Positions 24,701 to 35,242 of a DNA stretch of 64,000 bases are shown here, piece by piece. The stretch is from Stenogyne calaminthoides (taxonomy: Eukaryota; Streptophyta; Magnoliopsida; Lamiales; Lamiaceae): positions 682,001 through 746,000 of the forward strand of contig JBBCBC010000022.1 in assembly GCA_037126765.1 (NCBI GenBank), read 5' to 3'. The notes below the pieces were generated by a model, which was not told the DNA's origin, did not search any database, and worked only from the letters and a program-made list of their open reading frames with translations. Made by a program: the position numbers and the translations under genes. The number at the start of each line of letters is the position of its first letter. The stretch's first letter is position 1.

Positions 24701-27700
24701 TTTTAAAATCTGTTAATGAAGGATAATCGAGCCTAAATAAGACAAATCTCACGTGATATTTATTAGGGCACAATTATCTTACATTTACGAATTTTAATAT
24801 ATATTGTCCTATATTTACATATTTTTAAACATATTGTCCTATATTTACATGTTCGTAAAATTATTGTCCTTAAAAACACAACCTCTTAAGTTATTTTCCT
24901 AAAAAAATATTTTCCCGTGTATTATAATGCAGGCTAACTGAAATTAAATGTGTATGATTTAATTATCTAAAAACAAAGAACGATTTTTTCATGGGACACG
25001 CTTAATTGTGCTTCTGGGAATTTGGCGATCGAGTCAAATACTAGATCACAATAAACGAGCCAACCTCTTACGCTATCCATGGATATGAATAATGTATCAC
25101 CTATGAAATTTTTCAACACTTTCTCAACATGCCTATGAAATTTCCAACAACAATAATATTCCGCCCCTAAATAGTAAGGATTGCCTACGATTTGCCTACA
25201 AAATTTTCTAATTATGTAAGTTATTTTTAAATTATAGATATAATTACCTACAAAAAAAAAATTGTCTAGAAAGTTATTTGTGTAGGTAAATTGCCTGCGG
25301 AAATTACAAATGTTTAGGTGAATTGTTTGTAGATAATTTGTTTGTCTACGAATTATTTGTGTAGGTATTTTTTTCAAAGATTATTCTAAAATTTTGTCAG
25401 AAAATCGTAGACAATACTTACTTTTTAAGGACCAAATTATTTTTGTAGGAAAATTTCATAGTCATTTGAGAATTTTCTTAGGCAATTCTTCATTTTCTTA
25501 TAGTGAACAACTTTATTTAGTACACTTGTTAACTTTCAAAAATTGAATTTCATCCAGTAATTTCTTTCACGTTATTTTTTTTTTTAAAAAAAACATAAGT
25601 TATGGACGGAAATTCAAAATTTGAAAGTCAACATGAATAAAAAGTAAAATAAGGGAATTACAAGACAAAAAATATCTATTTTCCTAAAAAAATACTAATT
25701 AATAAAACATAAATATTACTTTGTACTTTTAATATTTGCTCATAGTGTATTATAGGGATCGAAATAATAGTTTTTAGAACAGTAACTTAGGGAGTTGTGT
25801 TTTAAGGATAATATTAATTTCACGGGCTAGGAAATGTAGGATAATATGTTTTAAAATTTGCAAATATAGGATAATATGTATTAAAACTTATAAATATAAG
25901 ATAATATATTTTAAAATATATAAATATAGGATAATCGAGCCTGAATAAACCAAAATCTCACGTGATAATTTAGCCCGATTTGGCTTATTAGGGCAAAATT
26001 GTCCTATATTTACAAATTTTAAAATATATTGTCCTATATTTACATATTTTTAAACATACTGTCCTATATTTCTAAGTCCGTAAAATTATTGTCCTTAAAA
26101 ACACAACCTCTTAAGTTATTGTTCTAAAAAATATTTTTGTTGTGTATTATAATGCAGGCTAACTGAAATTAAATATTTATGATTTAATTATCTAAAACAG
26201 CAATGATTTTCGAGATTACACGGAATTGTGCTTCTGGGAGTTTGGCGATCGGGTCAAATACTGGATCACAATAAACGAGCCAACCTCTTACGCTATCCAT
26301 GGATATGTTGGCTGCACTTTTCCACCTGGTAAACTCGACCCTAATGTTAGGCCTGATCCTCCAAAATCAGATTCGTCGGATGAGGACTCGGATGAGGACA
26401 CAAATTTTACGGCAGAAACTTTAATTTCCGGGTTCGATCGCGCTCAACGTCCCGGATATAATTTCGTTCCTTATAGAGGATTTACAGGAGTGGAGAAACA
26501 TCTTGATTTAGTTAAATACGGTGCTCCTAATGAACAAACCATGACCATAATGTCAAATGCTAGTGATGATCCTCCTAAGTTCGTCTCGGATTACGTTACG
26601 AATTTGGCTAAAGATTCATACACTGTTGGAAGAAACTTGCTCCTTGCTCATGCAGCCGCGGTCGAATCATACAGGACAAAATTTAAGGTACGTGCGAGCT
26701 AGTACTGTTATGGAATTTAATGTCGGGTGGGAGAGTTTCTCGACTCTCCCTTATAATAAAAAAAAAAGAAAAGGAAAAAAGTTACCCTAATCTATAATTA
26801 AATTGATATTAATTTGACTCCATAAGAAAATCCAATTGTTGAATTGTAATCATGAGTTGTTTATTAATCGAACAAATTACTAGTAACTTTTGTTGAGTTT
26901 TGTTACTTTGTTTGACTCCATAATTTTTTTTGTACAGTGCATATTCTATCATGTTAGAAATTAATCAATAGTTAGATCTTTTTTTCAAATTAAGGTTAAC
27001 CATTTTTATTTTTTTTGAATTAAAATCTCAGGATCAACAAAAAGGGATCATTGGAATAACGCTTGTCACTCACTGGTTTGAACCATATAGTGACGAACAA
27101 AAAGACATAGATGCTTCTACAAGAGCTCTTGATTTTTCGTTGGGATGGTACGAATTAGTTACTTTGTCATTTTTCATTATTAAGTTTCATTTCATTACTA
27201 CTCCAATTAATCCATTTTAATAAAAATCATTAATTAATATTCCAGGTATTTGGAGCCTGTTTTAACTGGTCTTTACCCTCAAAATATGATCGATTTTGTA
27301 CCCAAAGAAAATCTTGCATCATTTACAGATGAAGAATCAGACTTGCTCAAAGGGTCCATTGATTTTCTGGGATTAAACTATTACACAGCTTATTATGTTG
27401 AAAATGATCCCAAACCTGACGTCACTGCAGGATACAACAAAGATCAACAGATTAGAATACACACACACAGTAAGTTTGATCTTCAATATAATCACAAAAC
27501 CCTAACATTGTCCTTTCTATATATTCTGAACTAAATTAACATGTATAAATTGATATTATCTTGACAGGAAAAAAGGATGGAAAACGCATAGGTCCAAAAG
27601 TAAGTTTTTCAATATTCCCCTATTTCAAGTTCTCTATTTTACTTCGATCCCCATGCATATATGTGGGGTATAAAATTAAAGTTAATATCAAGAACCGTCC

Positions 27701-28735
27701 TATAATTTAGGTCATGTTCAATAATAGTCCGCAAATTTTTACATTTCAATTTTTGAACCTTATGGTGTCATCCATAAAGACTATTTTTCTAACCAAAATT
27801 GATAAAGTATAAACATATACAAACTAAAAAAATTGTTCGTGTTCAATGTTAGTCCTGTATGTTTTAACCTTTTCTAGTTTTGGCCTATACGGTCAAAAAT
27901 TTACTTCAAAAGGACCAAAACATATAGGACTAAAATTGGACAATCCCACAGTAAATAGAAGATCCCATGTGCGTTTAAGCATAATTATTAAATTGATGTT
28001 ACATATAATTAACTAAATTGATATGTTTGATTATTTCTTATTAATTTCTTTTCTCATCTGATATTCAGTCTGGTGCTAAGTGGCTGAGCATAGTGCCATG
28101 GGGAATTCACAAGCTCTTGAAATACGTAGACAAAACATACAACAATGACACGTACAATCTCCCTGATATATACATTACCGAAAATGGTAAATAGTAATAT
28201 TTGAGTTGTTAAATAAATAAATTTGAACCCATATATGCTTTAATTATATGATCTAATGAGAAGTAATATAATTATTGCACTAATGGTTGTGTTTAGGGGT
28301 TGCTGATTTGAAGAATGTCAAGCTTACTGCTAATGAAGCATGTAGAGACAAGATGAGGGTGAATTATTACCGAGATCATCTTGGCAATATCCTAAAAGCA
28401 ATGGAGTAATTAATTAATCTTTAATCTTTAATTTTTTTAAATATAAATATTACATTTTTAATTATTTAAGCTAATTAACTCTACCTAATTATTATTGCAG
28501 TTATAACAAGACGGATGGGGAAGTCAAGGGTGTGAAAGTGAAGGGCTACTTTGCATGGTCATGGTGTGACAATTTCGAATGGGTTGATGGATACACATAT
28601 AGGTTTGGGATGATTTACATAGACTATGTGAATCATCTCAAAAGATTCCCTAAAGATTCAGCTATGTGGTTTGCTAAGTTTTTGAAGAAGAAGAAGAAAT
28701 TAATGGAGGGTGGAGAGAAGAAACAAAACGTGTAA
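21721..28735 (+). CDS. GH1 beta-glucosidase, intact copy 1, with acidic insert
   Basis: Twelve exons join in frame: 21721-21837, 22424-22493, 22584-22642, 22990-23065, 23552-23717, 26201-26687, 27032-27147, 27246-27469, 27568-27599, 28069-28186, 28297-28405 and 28501-28735, giving 602 residues. GH1 marks are FGTATSAYQVEGG, YRFSISWSRILP, TLFHWDLP, the acid/base Glu in TINEP (about residue 189), LNYYTAYYV, the nucleophile Glu in YITENG (about 487) and a C-terminal NFEW. Retaining hydrolysis of beta-glucosides follows from the family; the substrate is unknown. The protein is longer than usual (about 500-550) because residues about 209-290 form an acidic, Ser/Asp/Glu/Pro-rich insert. There is no signal peptide, and the C-terminus has FLKKKKK, a possible nuclear signal as in some asterid defence glucosidases. 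It is the only complete paralogue of four here. Confidence 0.93.
21838..22267 (+). repeat. 164-bp direct duplication inside intron 1
   Basis: 21838-22001 and 22104-22267 are near copies (GTTAGTTAATAC..., ending AAAAATTATATCTATTA). The second copy carries CCAG before GTTAGT and so duplicates the exon 1/intron 1 donor context. Between them lies a fragment beginning CTCTCTCCGTCCCAGA that resembles one end of a Stowaway MITE. Confidence 0.75.
23861..24299. mobile_element. Small CACTA-type non-autonomous element in intron 5
   Basis: It begins CACTACAAGAAAATAG and ends ATTTTCTTATAGTG, with the 3-bp duplication AAC on both sides (23858-23860 and 24300-24302). The interior is rich in CCTACGAAAA and CGTAGGCAA inverse motifs. 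At 439 bp it has no coding capacity. A second, 5'-truncated copy at about 25089-25505 arose through the tandem duplication of this intron region. Confidence 0.75.
24555..24916. mobile_element. Fold-back MITE, Mutator-like (first copy)
   Basis: It is flanked by the 10-bp duplication GTGTATTATA (24545-24554 and 24917-24926). Ends are GGGAGTAATACTTTTTAGGA and CCTAAAAAAATATTTTCCC. The arms carry inverse copies of GTGTTTTAAGGACAATAATTT. Related copies occur at 25755-26141, 37363-37751 and about 63052-63405. Confidence 0.75.
24982..25088 (+). pseudogene. Decayed duplicate of the start of GH1 exon 6 (pseudo-exon)
   Basis: The sequence from about 24982 to GGATATG near 25088 copies the beginning of exon 6 (WEFGDRVKYW...NEPTSYAIHGY). 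TGG for Trp has become TAG, and the acceptor AAAACAG has become AAAACAAAG. It cannot be spliced or translated as an exon and sits as a fossil inside intron 5. Confidence 0.85.
25755..26141. mobile_element. Fold-back MITE, Mutator-like (second, duplicated copy)
   Basis: It has the same ends and the same 10-bp flank GTGTATTATA (25745-25754 and 26142-26151) as the copy at 24555. Identical flanks show that it was copied with the surrounding intron rather than inserted separately. Confidence 0.75.
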
Positions 28736-29207
28736 AACATGTGATGCCGTGGTCGAGTCGAATGCATTTCTGGAGTCTCATGATCGTGTGTTCAAACCCA
28801 AGATATGATAGTTCGTTAATTATGTTTTTAATTATGTCTTATTGGACCCTTGCTTGCATGCATGGGCCTTTTTAATAAGGGTTTTGAGTGAGATTGTTTA
28901 TTTGCTTTGTTGCCTTTGTTTTTGGGTTGTTGAATTGGAGTGCTTTCATGCATATGTCGTTGTTTGGTATGTTTGCTATATGGAATAAGAGCTTCTTAAT
29001 CAAGCCAAAATATTCAGTTCGCGGGTAGTATTTTTAATAGACTCTGCTAGGGTTAAATCACAAATGGTTTCATTTGCACCTTTTTTTATTTAGTTTAATA
29101 ATTTTTTTTTGGAAATGATTTAGTCACATAACTAATTTAATTGCTCAATTTTTGTCCTATAACTATTTTTTGGGATGATTTAGTTCCATAACTACTTAAA
29201 ATTCCTC
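28736..29207. other. 3' flank of GH1 copy 1
   Basis: This contains the 3' UTR and downstream sequence. Most of it can be matched to 46441-47005 downstream of copy 2 (for example GAGTCGAATGCATTTCTGGA and GCTTGCATGCATGGGCCTTT). The match ends at TTAAAATTCCTCAAT near 29207, where the truncated Copia-A2 begins. Confidence 0.8.
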
Positions 29208-30259
29208 AATGAAACCTTGGGGTTGTTGCATATAGATCTCTTCATCAAGACTTCCATTAAGGAAAGTTGTCTTGACATCTATTTGCCAGATTTCAAAGTC
29301 GAAATGCGCAGCAATCGATAAGAGAATACGGATGGACTTAAGCATGGCTACGGGCGAAAAGGTTTCCTCATAATCGATCCCTTCTTTCTGAGTATAACCT
29401 TTCGCCACTAGTCTTGCTTTAAAGGTTTCAACCTTCCCGTCCGGTCCTCTTTTCCTCTTATATACCCACTTGCATCCAATGGGTTTGACCCCATTAAGTG
29501 GTTCGACTAGCTCCCACATTCTATTATGAAACATAGAACCCATTTCGGCTTTCATTGCTGTTTGCCAAGAATCTGCATCCTTATCTTGGAGTGCCTCGTC
29601 ATATGTCCATGGGTCTGATTCGTCTTGTCCGGGAATCAAGTCCGAGGACTCTCCTATTCCCATGAATCTCTCGGGCTGTCTAACAACCCTCCCACTACGA
29701 CGAGGCTCCGGTTGTGAAAGCGTATCGTTTGGTATATCATCTAGTACAGTTGGCACTGAGGTTTGCCCTCTAAGCTCATTTAAGGTAATCTCACTTTTGG
29801 GTTTTCTTTGGTTCATATAGTCTTCTTCCAAAAATCTAAAGTGGGTGCTGATGACCACCTTTTGATCTTCGGGACCATAGAACATACACCCTTTTGTTCC
29901 CTCGGGGTATCCTACAAACAACCTTAATTCTGATCGAGGATCCAATTTACCGGCTTCCTTGTCCAACACGTAGGCCGGACACCCCCAAATTCTCATGTGT
30001 CTCATACTAGGCTTGCGCCCGGTCCACAATTCTTTGGAAGTTTTGGGAACCGATTTGGATAGCACCAAGTTCAGAATGTAAGCCGTTGTTTCCAAGGCAT
30101 GACCCCAGAACGACTCGGGAAGATCCGCATAACTCATCATTGATCTAACCATTTCCAAAAGAGTTCTGTTTCTTCGCTCTGCAACCCCGTTTTGTTGAGG
30201 GGTTCCGGGTGCAGTGAGCTGGGATACAATCCCTTCATCAGATAAGTAGTTCAAAAACT
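29208..30259 (-). pseudogene. Copia-A2 integrase C-terminus and reverse transcriptase N-part
   Basis: One open frame (to 30254) carries the end of the integrase core (GTPQQNGVAERRNRTLLEM), the linker, and RT up to DVKTTFLNGSLDEEIYMQQP. It breaks off before YVDD, so no active RT is encoded. It is closely similar by eye to the Copia-A1 polyprotein. Confidence 0.9.
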
Positions 30260-32110
30260 TGTTGAGGAATGAGTTGCACAGATCTATTCGGGGTGAATAT
30301 TTAAATACAAATTTAATTCTTTAATTATTACTAGCATGAATTAATCCTATATTAATTCAAATAATAATTGCAACAACATATCATGCATATAATAAGCCAC
30401 GTAAAACCTACGCATGCGGAATCTGCGGGTTTACGTGAACGTACCTCTCGGGATGGCAGTGACTTCGGTTGGACGGACTAACCAAAAGGACTTCCCAAGT
30501 ATTCCCTTAGCCCTTGCTCAACTATCCGGTGGAAGGACACTTGTCGAACAATTAACAAAAGGAAAAAATAAACTTTGTTGCACCACTTATGTGGATTTGC
30601 TAATTTTTCCAGCACATGGAATTGTACTTGGGAATGAACTAATCATCCCCTATTTATAGGAGAGGGGTGGTCGAAATTTTCAGTGAAAAATCAATGTGGG
30701 AAAAGACTTTTTTTGGTCACCAAGAAATCTTGAATATATCTCCTATATTCTTTTTCCCATAATTAAAATATTCCACAAAAATCCCACCTCCTCATATATG
30801 GATATTTTCGAAAATTTAGTGTTCAAGAATCCAAGATTTGGATCTTCTTGAATTTATGAGATATTCTTGTATTTCAAGAAATACATATCTTCCATAATAC
30901 CTTTTCAAGAAAATCAAGAAAATCTTTCTTGCCCACTATATTTTCAAAATTTCGAAATTTTCTATATAGATAACCAAGTGGGAGATTTCTTGAATTTAAT
31001 GAGATAATCTTGTATTCCAAGAATACATATCTTCATTCCATAACAAAATTCAAAGAAAATCTTTCTCCCTCTTTTATCCATAAATTTCGAAAAAATAGAG
31101 GAAAAATTAAGCAACAGTATTTATTTTATTTTAATCACATTTTCAGTTAATGGACTATTTGTTGGGCTACTCAGGGGGCCTTTAGGAGAATTAAGATTGG
31201 ACCTTCTAATGGATCTTGAATATCTAATATTGAGCCACAATATAATTCAAATCCATAAATATTAATTAATCCCACTACATAATTAATATTGCACTATCCA
31301 TCTTAACCCATATTACAGTCAATATGGCTCCCGATCATTATTTCCCGTGTTTAAGATTATCTAGCCCATTAATTAATTCAAGCCACTGAAATAGCTTTCC
31401 GTTAATTAATATCTTTTGTCCTTGGTCAAGGAACGGTTCAACATTATTATCCATCTGGGAAACAAATTTCACTTGCAAGATTTGGTGATAAAGCTTATGA
31501 ACCTCCCAAGGGGGCAAATCAAACAAGCGCATTTTGCACACGATTCTTCGTATTAAATCTTAGCAATCACATGTGACCAATAATATTGCCCAAGATAAAA
31601 AGTATTGAATCTCTCTTTGATTCGCTACCCATGATAAGTCAAAGCAATAGTTATCAATCCCACGTGATCCTATTTAAGGGACGAAGGTTAAGAAACAACG
31701 AACCACCGAGGTCTAATTCTTCCTTGTTCGGGTTTCAAGAATTTATCCTCCCAGTAGGTCCTATTCAAATTGCATCACCATGCACTAGTGTAATCTCTTG
31801 GTCAAGACAAACCAATCGAGCCTTACACCTCAACCTTTTCGTGATGGGTTGTTCATTTCCATCTAGGTGAATGAATGGCGACTTTTAGTTACAAGGGGAT
31901 TGTTAATTTAATCTTTCGTGATCCGGTATCACTAAATTAACTACAATGTAACACGTCATTTAATTATTGAACAGCTTATGCAAAGAAATATATGTAACAT
32001 TCAATGATATTTAAAGCATCAGTGATAAACAATTTATTTCAGTAAATAAGTCTGGAAATTCAGTTTCGATTATACAAAGTAAAAGCATACTTTCCAGTAT
32101 AATCCCAACA
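30260..32110 (-). mobile_element. Solo LTR of the Copia-A family nested in integrase
   Basis: This 1851-bp LTR runs from TGTTGAGGAAT to AATCCCAACA and is flanked by the target duplication AAACT (30255-30259 and 32111-32115). Removing the LTR and one AAACT restores the integrase sequence seen in Copia-A1. It is a solo LTR left by recombination between the two LTRs of a later insertion. Confidence 0.92.
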
Positions 32111-32115
32111 AAACT

Positions 32116-33720
32116 CATCGCTGAGGTATTCGCCTCCACGATCAGATCGTAGAGACTTGATACGTTTTTCCCTATGATTCTCTGTTTGAGCCTTAAATTC
32201 TTTGAATTTCTCAAAGGTCTCAGATTTATGCTTCATAAGGAAAATGTAACCTTACCTTGAGTAATCATCAAAAAATACTCATAACCTCCTCTTGCTTTGG
32301 TTGACATTGGACCACATACATCTGTGTGAACGATCTCTAACACTTCTTTGGCTCTATTCCCCTTGGCTCCAATTGCCCTCTTGGTCATTTTTTACCCTCC
32401 AAACATGATTCGCAGGTTGGAATTTGTTCAACTTGGAGACGCCCAAAGGTGAACCATCTTTCACCAACCTTTGGATCCTCTTTGGATTTATATGACCTAA
32501 TCTTAGATGCAAAAAGAAGTGTTTCGTTCACGCTTTCTTTTTTGGAAATAGTTGATGTGTTATAGGATGCAATTTCGTGAGTGGTGTGCACAGTTAATTG
32601 TATAGAGATTTTCCATCAATGTCCCGTAACAGATACACTCATCATTTCAAAAATGATGTCATTCTTATTAGATGAAACTTAGTGTCCTTTAATCGAATTT
32701 TAGAAACTGAAAGTGAATTCTTTCTAAAACTGGGAACATAAAGATAATCTCAAAAAAACTTTATCTTCAAAAGATAGGTGCACTTCTCCCACTGCTTTAA
32801 CTACTACTCATGTAGTATTGCAATGTCTCGCTACTCATGCGTAGTATTGCAATAATCGTTACTATCATAGCATTGCAATATATCGCCACTTACGTAGCAT
32901 TATTGCAATGACTTCTACTTTAAATGAACGCCGCCCAAAGGTGATGAGGATCTCACTCCCACTAAGTTGCAGGATCATTTTGAACCCGTGAAGCCAACAT
33001 GATTAGTGGATCTCGTATCAACCACCCACGAATGAGAAGTATACGCCGCTAAACAAGTTTCAACAACTAGTGCGTGAGAATTACCTTTCTTTCCGTCCCT
33101 TTTGGGGTTGGAACAGGCAAAACCTCCATTGTCCTCTCTCACCGCAGCTTAAGCACTTCCTCTTTGGATTTTCCTTGACACAACAAGCATTCCTCATCTT
33201 ACCATTGCCCTTGGCAATGATTAAGTTTTATTGCTTATGGCCTTTGGTCCTCTTCTTTATCTTGCCTACCCTTGGCCTAGAAGATGAAGACGGACCACTT
33301 GCCATCAAAGCTTGAGTTTGGTGCCTTATCATCATTTCTGCCGAGACCAAAAGCTTGCAACAAATTAGCTAGCGAGGCCAAAATGCTCAAAAACTTTTTG
33401 GGCAGAGAGTGAAGTACCAAATTCATCTGAGTCTCCAGATCATAATCTGCACTCAGAATCTCAAGTTTGTTCAGATGGGCCATCTATTTTGAGGACGTAA
33501 ATCCCTTACGGGTTTGCCCTCCACCATTTTCGATGTGACATCATCTCTCAAGAAGGTGATCTGACGAGTCCCGTATGTTTTGACTCGTCAGTTGGCTCAT
33601 CTGATTTTGGTGTGTCAAGAATCCACTTGTGCTTTTGTGCAGTTAGGACAATTATAATTTTTCGTTTCCAATCAATATAGTTTCCATTGTATTGACTTTA
33701 AGTATAATAACAGTGGATTA
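32116..33720 (-). pseudogene. Copia-A2 integrase N-part, protease and gag remnants
   Basis: Minus-strand motifs in order are gag (HLNKLEILSADYDLETQMNL, 33277-33483), a zinc-knuckle region near 33120-33180, a protease region near 33000-33040, and integrase LRFDRGGEY near 32125-32160 with HTDVCGPM near 32300-32325. The first integrase Asp is present here, unlike in Copia-A1. Several frameshifts are evident. A diverged array of ATTGCAAT-containing repeats lies at about 32805-32915. Confidence 0.8.
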
Positions 33721-34469
33721 AAAGGTAACGACATGCTGAACTGAAATAAACAACTATATGCAATAGCACAAGTACATCACAAGATTCGATCACATGCATC
33801 ATATTTAAAAATCAAAAAAATATGAACATGCATCACCAACATCTCAAAAACAGTTTAAATAAGCCATGTGGGGTGGGTCATTATTTAAACACATTCAGCG
33901 AGTTAGAAACAAGAACGATTTACAAACCTTTAATATCCAGATTAATAGTTGGCTCTCACTTGACCAATATAAAATTGAAAGGGACTTCGGGGAAGTATAT
34001 GCATATCAATTTTATACCTAAGTAATAACCATGATTAAATACAAGACCATTATTTCGCTTTGAAAGAGACTCGTGGGGAGGGTCATCGTCGCCACTAGTA
34101 ATAACCCACAATCATCCGTTTGGAATTTAATCATGTAAAAGCTATCTTTTGACCGTCCCGTGGGGGGAATTTCTCCAAAAGAATTCACAAATAAATAAAT
34201 CATGGAGGTCAAAATTAATTCAATTTTATTATTCGGAATAAAATTGTCAATTAATTATTTAAACATACTTAGTAATTTTGAGTTGAGATTTTTCATTTGG
34301 GCAACTCTCATGCAAACACATTTAAACAAATTAAATAAAGCATAAGGTAGCACAAAATAAATCAAGCAAAAATGTAAAAAATAAACATATTGGGCATTTA
34401 ATTATCCAATTGTCATGGTTTGATTTTTTCTTGGCTTGATCTTGAAGAAACTCCGCCTTGAATTTCTCC

Positions 34470-34900
34470 CACTCGATCGTCTCGAAAAAGAACTCTGTCT
34501 CAAACGCCACGCTAAGTAGCTCGCAAACGGGATGCACTCCGCGATCCCGCCGCCGCTTAGCCGAAAGCAATCGAAGTCCGCGGCGCTTGGCAACAAGACA
34601 TCGCCACCCGAAGCGCCAAAGAAACGCCGCCCGAAGCGCCCGATGTCAAATGCCGCCGGCGCCCGTGTCGATACGCCCGCCCGAAGCGCTTAGGCGGCGA
34701 TTCCTTTACTTTAGGCGCCGCGTCGCCGCCGATCGCTCCGCCACCAACGCGTGGGCAGCGCCCGCCCCGTCAGGCGAACGGCGATCGATCCTCGCTTCGG
34801 TTCTTAGCCTCGCCCTGCGCCGTGCATACTGCAAGGTCGCGTCGCGTCGGGCGTGCCTGGCACGGCACGCGACGCACGCCGCCGCCACGCCGATTCGATT
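34470..34900 (-). other. GC-rich leader segment of Copia-A2
   Basis: It is the counterpart of 8240-8700 in Copia-A1: between 5' LTR and gag, very GC-rich, with open frames on both strands giving Arg/Ala/Pro-rich low-complexity products. Position is conserved but sequence is only loosely similar. Confidence 0.5.
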
Positions 34901-35242
34901 TTGTCCTTTAATTCTTCGTCTAAAATCCCCTTTTTCGATCCCGTTACAATTTATTTACAAAAATAAATAAACCTAGATCTAGACTAGTCTATTACATTGA
35001 TCAAATCAAACAAATTCTAATCTACTCGTGGATTTTTCTCACGAGGCAAAAACGAATCGAGCTAATCGAATTAAAAAACCACAGTTTATATGCATGCATA
35101 AATAAACACATTAAATTCCATGACAATTGGATACCTGCAAAATAGATCTAGCAATTCTACTATCCAATTTCAAATTTAATGCCCACGAATTAAATTACAA
35201 TTTAAAAAATTGAGTCTTCAAACAAAGTGGCTCGACATTAGT

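Larger units (their letters stand above)
23873..26308 (+). repeat. Tandem duplication of about 1.2 kb spanning intron 5 and the start of exon 6
   Basis: Unit 1 (about 23873-25088) and unit 2 (about 25089-26308) run in the same order: CACTA-element remainder, AT-rich spacer, MITE, GCAGGCTAACTGAAATTAAAT, then the first ~107 bp of exon 6. The junction lies where GGATATG of the exon copy meets TAATGTATCACC of the element. Unit 1 is the decayed partner; unit 2 provides the working exon 6. Confidence 0.85.

Noticed and set aside
24982..25088. An alternative exon 6 of GH1 copy 1
   Set aside because: The acceptor is lost and a TAG replaces Trp; it is a duplicated fossil.
34458..34970. 170-codon Arg/Ala/Pro-rich ORF on the + strand
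   Set aside because: It lies antisense within the leader of Copia-A2. Same composition artefact; no motif recognised.
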